The notes below the pieces were generated by a model that searched no databases, was not told where the DNA came from, and saw nothing but the letters and a program-made list of their open reading frames with translations. Both the position numbers and the translations under genes were made by a program. 64,000 bases of DNA from Liopterus haemorrhoidalis (lineage: Eukaryota; Arthropoda; Insecta; Coleoptera; Dytiscidae), in the NCBI GenBank assembly GCA_963971575.1, contig OZ020617.1:21599403-21663402 (forward strand), written 5' to 3'. Shown here piece by piece: positions 45,826-56,715 of this stretch; the first letter of the stretch is position 1, and each line of letters opens with the position of its first letter.

Positions 45826-46264
45826 TTTGTCAAAATTCAAGCAAGCCGGAACCAATTTCTAAAAATAAGCGGTTGCGGATTTATCCTGCAACAAATGCCC
45901 GACCCTATAACCTGGTATACGCAAGCAAAAGTGATGAGCAACAAAACAGATTGAAGTGATAAGTAAAAAAATGAAAGACGATGGAAGTTATGAGCAAGAA
46001 AAAACCTATTTGGAACCAACTATCCGCAAATGGGTATCTGGAAATCGGTATTCAAAACCGGGTTACTCAAAAATTAAGAACCCAGTTTTACCCAAAAACC
46101 GGAAACGGGTACCCGAAAAAACAGTTTGTGTCTCCACTAATTTGCAAGCATGGTTTACTGTCATTGCTAGTCCTGAGCAGTTTTTAGTGTGTCGATCTGT
46201 TCACTATTTTTGCAGTAATTTCTTTCCACAATTTATTGATTCAAAGTGCCTTATATTTTAATTT

Positions 46265-46430
46265 TAGCACTTTCGCATTTATCTACTCGATACATCTGCA
46301 GCTCGGAGCATAAAAAATAAAATCATATAAAATATTTATAATTATTTTTATTTTTATTATGCTCCATGCTATAAATAGCTCGAAATATAGCTGCGAAAGT
46401 GTTGATATAAAAATGGAAGGCACTTGGAAT
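46265..46430. repeat. Foldback MITE, family Q, copy 1
   Basis: GCACTTTCGCA and TGCGAAAGTG near its ends and GGAGCATAA / TTATGCTCC inside form nested inverted repeats. A related copy in the other orientation is at 50147. Confidence 0.6.
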
Positions 46431-46522
46431 ACATTTAAATAAAAATACTTTATTTGCGACCATCAAATGATAAATGCATATTGTCTTCAATTGTAAATAC
46501 ATAATAGTGTATTCTGTAACAA

Positions 46523-46613
46523 GGTTGGAATGAGAAAATTCGATGCGAGTTGAATATGCGCGAGCCGTAGGCGAGCGTGAGGAACCACGAGCATCGAATT
46601 TTCTCTTCCAACC
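46523..46613. repeat. Foldback inverted repeat, 23-bp arms
   Basis: GGTTGGAATGAGAAAATTCG (46523) pairs with CGAATTTTCTCTTCCAACC (46595-46613) with one bulged base. The 44-bp loop is GC-rich (GCGCGAGCCGTAGGCGAGCG). Confidence 0.8.
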
Positions 46614-46639
46614 GAGTCACAGACTGTACGTTTTCCACG

Positions 46640-47849
46640 AGCACCAAAACAGAAAAGATATTTAACAAACGATTATTTTAACAAACATTTTATGTTAACA
46701 AATAATCTATATTACATAACAAATTAATCATCTAATTAAACTTATTTTTTTATTTATTAATTGTTTAATTTTAGTTTAATTTGTCGCAAATCAGCCACTA
46801 TTTTAGTACTTTTTAGGAAGTAATGTTGAATTTATTTAATATAAACATTGCATTAATTTTAATGTATCTCTACGCGTCTAGATACCGTTTGCATTAAATT
46901 TCAGCGTGGCGGAATGCATACCTTATAGTGAACAAAAACAAATGACACCAAGCATGGAACAGATATTCCATCATTAGTGATGAAGTGAAATACACGCAAA
47001 ATGCATTAGAAGATAAGTGCTTTAGATTAACATTACAACTCTTGTATTAGAATATTAATTTTCTATAGTCAAAATTGGTTGTAGAATTGGTAAATTCTAT
47101 AGTGGTCGTGGAGAAAGTTGTTGATATTGCAACCAGTGTAAAAAAGAGAAGGGCATGCGTGCTCACCCTTAAAAAAAATAACGTTTTTTAACACTGCAAG
47201 TTTTCATTTAATAATAAATAAAAATAAAGAACCAACAACTAGATAGGCGTATTGGGGAAGAGAACGTAGTTCTCCGTTCTTAGACCACTGGCTATAGACA
47301 TAAAAGCCTCGTGGTCAATGTGGCGTTTCAGCCGGTCCTATTCGCCCGATAAAAATCCGAAGGAGGTGGGAGGGATGTGTTCAGTACGTTAGTTGATTAG
47401 TTCTCAGCAATTATGTTCTTTGCGCCGAACACCAACCATCTTTATAACTAGAATATTATTTATGTTAAAATAAATAAAACAATAAATACTATTATTTTCA
47501 ACATTGTTGTTTTGAAATTAAATTTACTGATTTTACTGATTTACTGATGATAAAACTATATTTGAAAAAATGTTAAAGGCTTTTTCAAAATTTAACCAAG
47601 CCGGAATCAATTCCAAACTATATACTTGGAAAAATGAAATTGTAGATAATGTAGTTGGTTATATAGTTGATGGTGTAGGTCGTAACTTTGTGAAAATTCA
47701 TATTAATAATAATACAATAACTATGTTTTTATTTCAATTTTATTAACTTATAACTATATAAGATGAAACTAGTCGTGATGTTAAGTTATAATTATAAGTT
47801 GATAAAAGAAATAATAACATAGTTATTTTATTATTAGTAGTTGACAATG
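46640..47849. other. No gene recognised
   Basis: 1.2 kb, AT-rich, with a GC-richer patch at 47240-47380 (GTGGCGTTTCAGCCGGTCC). No frame above 60 aa. Confidence 0.4.
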
Positions 47850-47851
47850 TA

Positions 47852-48181
47852 TAGTACGTTCAAAGGTGAGTTTGCAGTATAGCTCTTATGGCAAATGGGA
47901 GCGGTGTTGCCAAATGTTGTAAAAGTGTCAAATGTGTCAATTATAATAATATGAAAAACTCGTATGATTTACAAAAATCAACTCTTATAAAACTCAAAAT
48001 AACACTCAACAAAAACAAATGACCATTTGTAGAATACTGCGTCTTCACAGATTTGCGCGTTTTAGAGCTGGCAACGTCGACAATCGAGAAAAGGATAGCG
48101 TCATTGTGTAAACACATTAGAGAGTATGAAAAAGAACTACTCCATATGCCCTGTACTGCAACCTCACCTTTGAACGCACTA
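47852..48181. mobile_element. TIR MITE (330 bp) with TA duplication
   Basis: Left TAGTACGTTCAAAGGTGAG and right CTCACCTTTGAACGCACTA. The inverted match extends to about 30 bp, through TTGCAGTA. TA borders both sides. Tc1/mariner-like behaviour is inferred from the TA. Confidence 0.78.
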
Positions 48182-48384
48182 TATAAATGTAGTTGTAGAT
48201 AAAATATTGTATTTGACTTGCAAATATAACGGCTTTATTTCACTTGGATGATTACAACCAACGCCTTCGACTCGTCAAAAATAGCCCCCATATATGCTTG
48301 TTAAATAAAATACTATTATTTAAGTCGTTAAAGAGAATACAATTTTTCATAAACAGTAAAAGATATTAAAAAATCTTTAAATAA

Positions 48385-48640
48385 AAGTTATTTCTTTTCA
48401 TAAGTTCTTTCCAAATATGTCCAATACGACATATGTTGACATTTAAAAAATTGTCCTTGATATCCTGTACTTCAGGTCTGTTCCGGAAATTTTCAATATT
48501 ACTACCACTTTTTTTTTTTTTGTTTGTTTGTTTGTGAATCTTTGGTCATCAACATTTTTTCCTCGACTTTTCACTCGTCGCGTTTTCGAGAAAAGATAGA
48601 GGGAACAACACCCTTCTATCTTAATAGATCCTGTATAAGC
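48385..48640 (+). repeat. Dispersed repeat Y, copy 1
   Basis: Shares the order AAAAGTTATTTCTTTTC, TTCAGGTCTGTTCCGGAAA, TTTGGTCATCAAC, TTTTCGAGAAAA and GATCCTGTATAAG with 54055-54262. Unknown class. Confidence 0.55.
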
Positions 48641-50140
48641 GAAAATAACTTTAAGTTATATGCTGACTATTGATAAATAAACATTTAAAAATAATAATAA
48701 CTGCTTCCAGATAATATTCTGAAATGAAGCTTGATACGGTTGTATTATAGTTTAGATTAACCATACTGGCACATATTCCACACTGGCAGTAAAGTTAATA
48801 AGCTCAGCTTAATTTTGATGTCTGCCGGTCAACACTACACTTGCTACATTAACCTTAAGATTCTACATTGTGTAAACTTATTAACTTCCTCTCTGGCATT
48901 ATGTCAGCTAAGTGTGTCTGGAGAATCAAGTACATGTTACATAAAGGTGAATATATGAAACATTTTAAACCTGAGACGTCTGAATTTACTGTACACTTAA
49001 TCTTTATTTGCTTAGATAAATTTTGCTAAAAGGCACTTGTTATCACAGCCACTTATTCGAACCAAGAGACATTCGTAAATCGTAGAGAAGTGAAAAGAGA
49101 TAAATTGTTAACTACGCTATTAAATAAACTTTTTCGCACTTAGTCTATTTTACTAGTGTATTATTTCAAGAAGAGACTTTAAAAATTTCTCAAGATATTT
49201 AGTAATATTTATTAAACAGCTTGAAGGCCAAACAAATATATACAGGCTATATAACGATAGGATGAACCCGATATATTTTAGAAAATGTGACGTGTGTCCA
49301 AGTTGGGAAAAAAATTTAACTACAAAATTTATCCAAAGAATCGAATGGTAATAATGCAATTTTCCGGAACAAACCGGAAGTACAGGATATCAAAGACACC
49401 TTTCCCATTTTTACTTGCCCGACCTTAATATACATATAAGGGGCAAGTATTGTAATCGCGAAAATTTTTGATGTCGAGATTTTGACTGATGACCACGTTT
49501 TATGGTCCAGGGAATCCAAAAAACCTATTTTCGAAGTGCCGTCCGTATGTGTGTGTGCTTTTGTGTGTGTGTGTCTGTGTGTGTGTATACACGATAACTC
49601 AAGAACGATTTAACTTAGAGAGTTCGTTCTGGTTCTAAAAAATTCTCCTATTAATTGAGAAGAACCCTATTGTTTTTTATGAAAATCCGAAATCGGAAAC
49701 GGATGTTTTAAAATTTAAAAAAATTCATAACTAGTAAACCAAGCCTTGGACAAAAATTTGTATAGAACATAATTTAATGTATTTTTGAAGATTTACCTAA
49801 ATATTATTTAAATTTTTGAAAAAAAAATTTTTTTTTTTTTTAGTGTATTTTTTTTAGTATTATTTTTTTTATTGGAGGGCAAGTCTAGCGGAGGTGTCCC
49901 TTCGCCACTAGTTTTCTCTTTTATTAACTAAAAAAAAAAAAAATAATATTTTTTTTTATGAGAGGGCAATTCTAGCCGAGTTCTCTCTTCGCCACTGGTT
50001 TAAATAGGAAGGTATGTCATGTTGGGTATCTTTGGATAGCGCTTTTGAACAGGAACAACACATTTTTTTATTATATTTTGCGGTTTACGAATAATTGTAT
50101 TATCTATAACGACTTAAAAGTAAATTATTTTTATTTATAA
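48641..50140. other. No gene; GT microsatellite and dispersed-repeat-like DNA
   Basis: Contains a GT-rich run at about 49547-49588. It is followed by ACACGATAACTCAAGAACGA and AGAGAGTTCGTTCTGG, phrases I know from arthropod interspersed repeats. Two parallel phrases, GGAGGGCAAGTCTAGCGGAG (about 49874) and GAGGGCAATTCTAGCCGAG (about 49962), mark a diverged duplication of about 90 bp. Confidence 0.45.
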
Positions 50141-50146
50141 GTGTTA

Positions 50147-50345
50147 AAGTGCCTTCCATTTTGGTTTAAACACTTTCGTATCCTTAATCTTGAGTTACTT
50201 GTACTAGTTCAGAGAGTAATAAAAATAAAACTATTTCACTTTCAAATACTATCAAGTAGGTATGACTTGAAAAGTGAAATATGTTTATTTGTATTATGCT
50301 CCGAGCTCCAGATAGCTCAAGCGTAATGACACGAGAGTATTTAAA
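50147..50345. repeat. Foldback MITE, family Q, copy 2
   Basis: GTGCCTTCCATTTTGG and CACTTTCG match, inverted, the right end of copy 1 near 46400-46426. ATTATGCTCCGAGCTC lies inside. Confidence 0.55.
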
Positions 50346-51188
50346 TCAAAATGAAAATCTCTTTAAATGTCTGTAAATAAAAATACTTTACTGGACTTTT
50401 CGACCTTTTTGTATTTGGTATCTACTTTTTATATATAAATTGATATGCTAGAATGAGTATCCAGCCACCGAGAGGCATCCCTCGGGAAGATTTTGAAAAA
50501 ATGCATTACATATATATATATATGAGTAATTCTTTTTCATCGAGAGACCCCATGCTGTCCAAAAATATATTAGTCTATGAAAGGTCTACCAGGGCTCATT
50601 CGATGCTTATTGTAGTCTAGTTTCGAAATCCGAGTGGCTCTTTTACGGAAACATCGTAACTTATCAAATATGGCCACCAATCCCACGTGACCTCTACCTT
50701 TTCTTCGATAAATCGATTATAAAGTCAACACAATCGAGTCAATTTGGGTGTCAAACCCCTGAAAATGTTACCTAAAGGTAGTTCAGGCGGCTGTTAATGA
50801 ATCCAGAGTCAAATTTAGAAAATTCAATATGGCGGATGCAATATGGCGGCCGAAACCACGTGCCAAGTGAAGATTTTTTAAAAAATGATTTGATTTCAAT
50901 ATATAGTTCTCAGAATAGTTTAACGTACTCTACTGAATAAATTTTTAGGAATTGTTTGATTTAATTTTTCTTTAATGACTCTTTAATTTATTAAGGGATA
51001 AAGATTTCTGGAAAAAATTTGAGAAATTATAGTTTGAATAGTGTAAATATAAGTCAAAATAGTTAATTTTTATAGTTCAACAAATAAAAAAAAATTAACA
51101 GAAAAAAAAAATAAAAAAAAAAAAATTATAAAAAAATTTGATGTTAGATTTAGAAACAGTGTTACGGACACAGAAATTCTAGTTGTGT
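50346..51188. other. No gene recognised
   Basis: Contains a GC-richer block (50570-50870) with ATATGGCCACCAATCCCACG and AATATGGCGGATGCAATATG, probably an old repeat. A pure TA run lies near 50510. The rest is AT-rich. Confidence 0.4.
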
Positions 51189-51192
51189 TTAG

Positions 51193-51224
<32 letters not shown>

Positions 51225-51650
51225 TTTATTTACATTTTTTACATAGACCTATGTTACAAATGTAAATAAGAAAATATATTTAAAACCTATTATAATTTCT
51301 TAAACCTAATTTTTATACTTATTGACAATTTTATTTATATATACTATTTTTTTATCATTCTGTCCAGTATCACTAAGCTGAAGCTTGTCGCAATGTCTGG
51401 ACAGAATAATGAACAAATTAACAGACTCAATGCTAATAATTACATGTTATTATATAGTAATATACATATATTGAATAAATAATGCAATGGTTTCACTAGG
51501 GCATGTGCACAGGCTTTGATTATATATTAGGAATAAGGTCTTCCCCTATGAGGATCTTGGTTTTAGTGTGTTGATAGTACGACGAAAACTGGTTTGGGTT
51601 TGTGGAGATGTTGGACTCACATTCTTTTAGGTAATCTAGGTGTCTTATTT

Positions 51651-51965
51651 TTATTTTGATGTTGACAGCGACCTGGTTTTTGGCACGCAATCATCACATA
51701 TTGTATAAATTATGCAATAAATGTTGTCAACTTCTGCATCAGCATTTTCGGTATTGTGGTTTGTTAGTTCCGCATTCCAGTCAGTTGTAATAAGTGCCCT
51801 ATATAATTTTTCAAAGTCAGCAATTTTGAAGTTGTATTTGTAATTGTTACGTGTTAGTTTTTCTTGTGAAATACTATACTTAATTTTGAAATGTAGGGCC
51901 GGATGAGACTTATCTTCACATATTAATGGGTCCAATGAGTGATGTGTCCGGGTTTCCAAATTCAA
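51651..51965 (-). pseudogene. LINE ORF2 remnant, end of the APE endonuclease domain
   Basis: HHSLDPLICEDKSHPALHFK resembles the last block of LINE endonucleases, where a conserved His lies before Pro-Ala-Leu. Sequence after it degenerates without reaching RT motifs. Its place directly after ORF1 gives the normal ORF1-ORF2 order. Confidence 0.6.
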
Positions 51966-51970
51966 TCCAA

Positions 51971-52918
51971 TTAAAAATCAATTTTTTTCATTTCTGTTCC
52001 CAACTTCTTTTTATAAACTGAACACTCGGAGCTCCAGACGGGGTGGTTGACATCAAGTCTCATCTTTAATTTGTTAACTACATATACGCAGTTACTGCAC
52101 TTTATTTCTGCATCTTCACAACGACAGTTGGACAATTCATGATTGCCAGTACACTTCGGGCATGATGTATCGCTTCTGCAAACCTGGGCTTTGTGTCCAT
52201 ACTTGTTACATTTAAAACATCTTTCAATATTTATTGCGCCATATACTCTGCATCTATCCCAGCCGATATTCACTCTTCCCTCTTCGGTCAGCCTGAAGTA
52301 AGATTCACCATCGACTTCCAAGTACGCCATAAATTTATGATCGTTTCGGTTGTCTTTAGCGATATGAACAACCTTTACCGTAGCTTTATTGTCCAAACAA
52401 TCATTTTGAGCTAATATTTTGTATTCTATGTCTTCAGGTTCTAGTTTCTCAGATAGGCCGAATATTTTAACCCTTGGAGCTTTCTTCTTTGGCACGGTTG
52501 CTACATAGTCTGTGCCTAACTTTTCGGTAACAGATTCTCTCAAGTTGTCTATTACTTGTTGGTTCTTACATTCAATTACTATCCCACCCTTGCTGATATT
52601 TCTTACACCTAGAACTGAGGCTGATAGAGGGTCAATGTTTTTCTTAATAGCTTCTTTGGTAATATCACTTCTCTGGTCGGATTTTTTCGGTTTGATTACT
52701 AGGACAGGATCTGATTTAACTTTAGATTTTAGTTTGTCAGCATATGACATAGCTTCACTTCGCATCTCGTTGTTTGCTTGAACATCTTCAGATATTTTTG
52801 CGATGAGTTTTTCCGTCGCTTCAGTTATCCTGTCCAAATAATCGTACAAAATTTTTAAATAAATTAATTTCAGAAAATATCCCATTTCCAACAAACATTC
52901 AAACACTTTTGGCCACAA
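51971..52918 (-). CDS. LINE ORF1, Gag-like zinc-knuckle nucleic-acid-binding protein (315 aa)
   Basis: This protein would coat element RNA to form the ribonucleoprotein of a Jockey/I/R1-group LINE. A helix-rich N-terminal part (about 25-70) is followed by an RNA-binding-like middle (about 110-225) with KIFGLSEKLEPEDIEYKI. Three Cys/His clusters close it: CFKCNKYGHKAQVC (234-247), CPKCTGNHELSNC (253-265) and a wider C274-to-C299 cluster. No stop or shift. The first 23 residues look unlike the rest and may come from adjoining DNA, so the true start may be further in. The stop at 51971 lies 6 bp from the ORF2 remnant. Confidence 0.85.
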   Translation of the reverse strand: MWPKVFECLLEMGYFLKLIYLKILYDYLDRITEATEKLIAKISEDVQANNEMRSEAMSYADKLKSKVKSDPVLVIKPKKSDQRSDITKEAIKKNIDPLSASVLGVRNISKGGIVIECKNQQVIDNLRESVTEKLGTDYVATVPKKKAPRVKIFGLSEKLEPEDIEYKILAQNDCLDNKATVKVVHIAKDNRNDHKFMAYLEVDGESYFRLTEEGRVNIGWDRCRVYGAINIERCFKCNKYGHKAQVCRSDTSCPKCTGNHELSNCRCEDAEIKCSNCVYVVNKLKMRLDVNHPVWSSECSVYKKKLGTEMKKIDF

Positions 52919-53009
52919 ACTCGATGAAAATTTATAATATAATCTTTGACTACATCAAAGTAGAAAAAATTAAAGTGTAATAAAATCGTATTTATATTTA
53001 ACATAAATA

Positions 53010-53262
53010 CTAATATATTCTGGCTAATAGTATCTTAAGGACAAAAATTTTGGTAAAAATAAAAATGAAGAAGAATAAATAAATTTTATATTTGTATTTT
53101 AATGTCTATTCTAATTCGTAATTGTAATTTTATTGTTATTAACTATTATTATGTATTTTATATATAACTTATATTATTATTGCTATATTATTTTATTGTA
53201 TACATTACTGGTTAATAGTCAGTGCAACTAACACCAATAAATACTAATTAAAAAAAAAAAAA
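53010..53262 (+). mobile_element. Poly(A)-tailed fragment, probable retroposed 3-prime end
   Basis: AT-rich sequence ending CACCAATAAATACTAATT then 13 A at about 53250-53262, the form of a polyadenylated retroposed end. No coding sequence is left to name it. Confidence 0.4.
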
Positions 53263-53269
53263 TGTAGAA

Positions 53270-54040
53270 AAAACTGTTATGCAATTGTAAATAAGCAAAT
53301 TGCATTATAGACGCCATCTTGTAAACCAATCAACGTATATTTGCGTACAATGCAGCAAATTGTAGCTAAAGCTTCATTTTACAAATAGGTTTGTAGCTAT
53401 TTTGTTCTATTGTGAAAACTACAACTGCCGAGGTTCTCGAAATAGCTGTTATGTGTAAAAATGATTTAATTTTTGTGAAGAATACGTGTACCAAGTGGCA
53501 TTCCATTATCATCAAGTATAATATTTTTCGACGAGGGTTCTAAACTATAAGTAATCATGTCGAAAAAATGTTGACGAATTATTTGAACATTAATACACAA
53601 AACTATAGAAATATAAAAAGTTATTTTGTTGTGTATGTGGGTTATTTGTAATTAATTTCGTACGCACCATATAACACATAATTTTATTGACCTCTTCATT
53701 GAACAGTTACAATACACGTGAATATACAAATTCATGTTTGAACACACTAGAAGTGCGTTCGCAAGTTAGTGCGCAACTTCAATGCACACCGGTGCACATG
53801 GTTAGCGCGAATCTCATATATAACATATTTGAAACCTACAAATAGATTTAAAAAATTACAGAACAATGTTCCTGGTCTATTATTAAGTTATTGAGCTATA
53901 ATATTTTTACAATAAATGTTTCTACACTTAAAGTTGGATAGATAAAAATTCGGTGTAAATTTTGATGTATAGATTGATACTAATTTTATTTCAGATCGTT
54001 AGTTTTGTATAAGAAATTGGTAACCTCTGGGGGTTATTGG
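53270..54040 (-). repeat. Dispersed TIR repeat R3, copy D
   Basis: Reverse-complement match to copy B through GATGGCGTCTATAATGC, TACAATTTGCTGC and AATATTATACTTGATG. Its right edge carries the long inverted end (ATTTTATTTCAGATCGTTAG, TTTTGTATAAGAAATT). Confidence 0.65.
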
Positions 54041-54054
54041 CAGCCTTAAAAAAA

Positions 54055-54262
54055 TATTTAAGTAAAAGTTGTTTCTTTTCCAACGCCCTATCCGTAGATA
54101 CCAAACACGGCATACGTACTATTTTAAAAATATGTACTTAAGGTTTGTTTCGGAAAATTTAAACTACTTTTCGATTATTTAGATAAACTTTGGCCATCAA
54201 ACTTGCAAAAGGCCAATTTTCGAGAAAAATCGTGTTCCCTCTTTTTTGTTACATCCTGTATA
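54055..54262 (+). repeat. Dispersed repeat Y, copy 2
   Basis: Parallel to 48385-48640 (AAAAGTTGTTTCTTTTCC, GGTTTGTTTCGGAAAATT, TTTTCGAGAAAAATCG, ACATCCTGTATAT). Confidence 0.55.
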
Positions 54263-54675
54263 TATAATAGAAGCACACACGCATGCTCGCACGCACGCAG
54301 AATCGAACGTACGCACATTCGCAAACAAGCACGCGCAATCACGCCCGCGTATATATTTATTTAATTATTTGGGCACTACAGACTTAGTCCTTTTTGTGTC
54401 CGTAGACAAACATACGATATGCATACATACTAACATTTATAAAAGCACATTCATCAAAAATATTTTTAAAAAAATTTCAGAACATACAGTTTTTAGTTTC
54501 TACATTTATGACAAAATATTTCAAGTTCAGCATTGCCATCTAACCAATTCTCACCCGGACAGTCCGGCTTAATCCATGTAACAATTTGAGCTACGACAGT
54601 GCCTATAAAAATTTACAATTGTATACACTATTTCTACTAGTCGTAAATTGTTTTATACAAAACATTTGAATACTA
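54263..54675. other. No gene recognised
   Basis: Opens with a CG/CA-rich low-complexity run (54270-54350, CACACGCATGCTCGCACGCA). The 108-aa plus frame 54246-54572 crosses this run and is not credible as a protein. Confidence 0.45.
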
Positions 54676-54810
54676 TACAGGGTGAATGGGGAGAAATGGG
54701 CCGAACTTCAGGAATGTATTGTACATGTAAAAATAAGTAAAAAAAACTGTAATGTTGTTGTGCGATTGTCTTTTATTTTCAAGTTATAACGTAATTAAAA
54801 CACTTTTTAT

Positions 54811-55055
54811 CGAACATCGGGTTGGAGCGCGGAGGGCCTGTTAGGTGGCCTCCAAGATCACCAGACCTCACGCCATTGGACTATTGTTTATGGGGATGGT
54901 TCAAAAATGAGGTTTACAAAGTCAAAGTAGATATTCGACGAATTAGAAATACTGCAGTCGATATTAAAGAAAGGCATGAAACAATCAGGAGAGCAGCGGG
55001 CGCTCTTCGTAGGCGAAGTAGACTATGTTTACAAGTTAACGGTGATATTTTTTAA
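54811..55055 (+). pseudogene. Mariner B transposase, C-terminal remnant
   Basis: The frame reads ERGGPVRWPPRSPDLTPLDY then CLWGWFKNEVYKVKV. It keeps the third catalytic Asp (TPLDYCLW) and the C-terminus, ending at 55055. The N-terminal DNA-binding part and the first two catalytic residues are gone. The motif style resembles the DD41D transposase nearby. Confidence 0.75.
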
Positions 55056-55404
55056 AACTTGTTAGTGAAATTAAACGATGTTCTATATAAAGTATTTTAA
55101 TTAATAATAATAATAATAATAATTCTTTATTAAAAGATAGACAATACATACAATTGCATTCCTCAAGTCAGTACAAAAATAATCTTAATCTATAACGGTA
55201 TTAACATTTTTATTACAGGCTATACAGCCATTTATAATATAAAAGTAACAAACAGATAGTTATGCCTACGTAAATTATAATTCTAAGTTTGCACAAAGAT
55301 ATTCATCTACACTGTAGAAACTATATCTCACTAACAAATTCTTCACAGCTGATTTAAATTTATTAATATTCAGTTCTTTAATATTATTCGGTAGTTTATT
55401 ATAT

Positions 55405-56715
55405 AAGGTGTCTCAAAAGAAATTTTATATTTATTTAGCTTACTTCGTGAACGCAACATATCCGAGGGGCGCGGGGGTTATGTCAATCGGTAGCCTGGCT
55501 CTTGGGAATTTAGTCGCTATGGAGCGTTTCTCGGGAGCAGACCGCGCGTTATGCGTACGAGAGTTTTACAAAAACGGTGATTCGGCGACTGTAGCGCGTA
55601 GATAATTCTGCAGTATTCGAGGTTTTCGCCACTTAAATGATGCGCCAAGCATTCCTCTCATTCGACATTGGATTAAAAAGTTTGAAGAGACTGGTACAAC
55701 GCTGGATAAATCAAAATCCGGGCGACCTAGGTCATCAAGAACGGTAGAAAACGTGGAGAATGTTAATCAGTCTGTTCGTGACGACCCGAACCTTTCAATT
55801 CGGAAGCGCGCAAGTGCTTTAAATGTGCATAGATCATCATTACATCGCATTATGCACAAATACCTAAAGCTGCACCCCTACAAAATTCAATTGGTGCAAG
55901 AATTAAAGCCCCAAGATGCCAGTCAGAGGCTTAATTTCGTAAATCAGGTGATTGAGCGATTTTCAACGTTTACCAACATTTTGTTTTCGGATGAAGCTCA
56001 TTTTCATCTTAATGGCCACGTAAATAAGCAGAACTGCCGCTACTGGAGTGCAACGAATCCGAAACGCAAACATCAGAAACCCCTACATTCGCCTAAAGTG
56101 ACCGTATGGGCTGCGATGTCGGCGCAAGGAATTATCGGCCCTTACTTTTTTGAAGACGAAAGGGGGCGTGCTGTTACAGTGAATTCAGAGCGTTATGTGG
56201 AGATGTTATACCACTTCTTGGTACCTGAACTGCAAAACTTTCCTGGCTATAACCAAAGAACATGGTTCCAACAGGACGGAGCAACTTCACACACGTCCAT
56301 AATGTCTCTGCCACGTGTTCGTGAAATTTTCTCAGGCAAATTGATCTCCCGGAGAGGTGACATAAATTGGTCTCCACGCAGTCCAGATTTAACCCCTAAG
56401 GACTTTTTCCTATCGGGTTATCTTAAATTTAAAGTTTACGCCAATAAACCAACTTCACTGGCGCATTTGAAAGAAAATATCCGTCACGAAATGGCAGCCA
56501 TCCCTGAGTCCACCTGCCGAGACGTCATAAGTAATTTTACTGTTCGATTAAATGAGTGCCGAGAACGCGAGGGTCTACATTTAGACGATATTATTTTTAA
56601 GAAATAAATCCCCAAAAAGTGTATTTTAATAATTAATAAACATTTTTTCTATATACGGCTTACTTTTTTTTTTTAATCGATCCACTAAATATAAAATTTC
56701 TTTTGAGACACCTTG
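55405..56715 (+). mobile_element. Mariner C, DD41D (rosa-like) element, nearly intact
   Basis: Inverted ends AAGGTGTCTCAAAAGAAATT (continuing TTATATTTA) at 55405 and its reverse complement ending at 56714. A TA borders each side. About 1.3 kb with one transposase gene. The near-identical ends and single coding lesion make it one of the youngest insertions here. Confidence 0.88.
55519..56607 (+). pseudogene. DD41D mariner transposase with one in-frame stop
   Basis: Catalyses cut-and-paste movement at TA sites. It starts MERFSGADRALCVREFYKNG; TAA at 55603-55605 breaks the frame, which continues unshifted as FCSIRGFRHLNDAPSIPLIR to the stop at 56607, about 360 codons. Helix-turn-helix region: SGRPRSSR and VHRSSLHRIMHKYLKL. 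Catalytic residues: Asp in FSDEAHFHLNG, Asp in WFQQDGATSHTS, Asp in SPDLTPKDFFLSG, with 41 residues between the second and third. Downstream initiation at MENVNQSV (55753) would drop the N-terminal helix-turn-helix. Confidence 0.88.

Larger units (their letters stand above)
51189..52960 (-). mobile_element. LINE with ORF1 kept and reverse transcriptase deleted
   Basis: On the minus strand: an intact zinc-knuckle ORF1 (52918-51971), a few bases to a 104-aa piece of endonuclease (51965-51651), then a 3-prime UTR. It ends at AATAAAGTTATTATTATT, a TTA microsatellite tail at 51190-51222. The whole RT, about 2 kb, is missing. The 5-prime end is not certain. Confidence 0.8.

Noticed and set aside
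54246..54572. 108-aa His/Ala/Thr-rich frame
   Set aside because: It begins in a CA/CG low-complexity run and shows no motif.
56174..56377. Minus-strand frame inside the mariner C transposase
   Set aside because: Antisense shadow of the transposase coding sequence.
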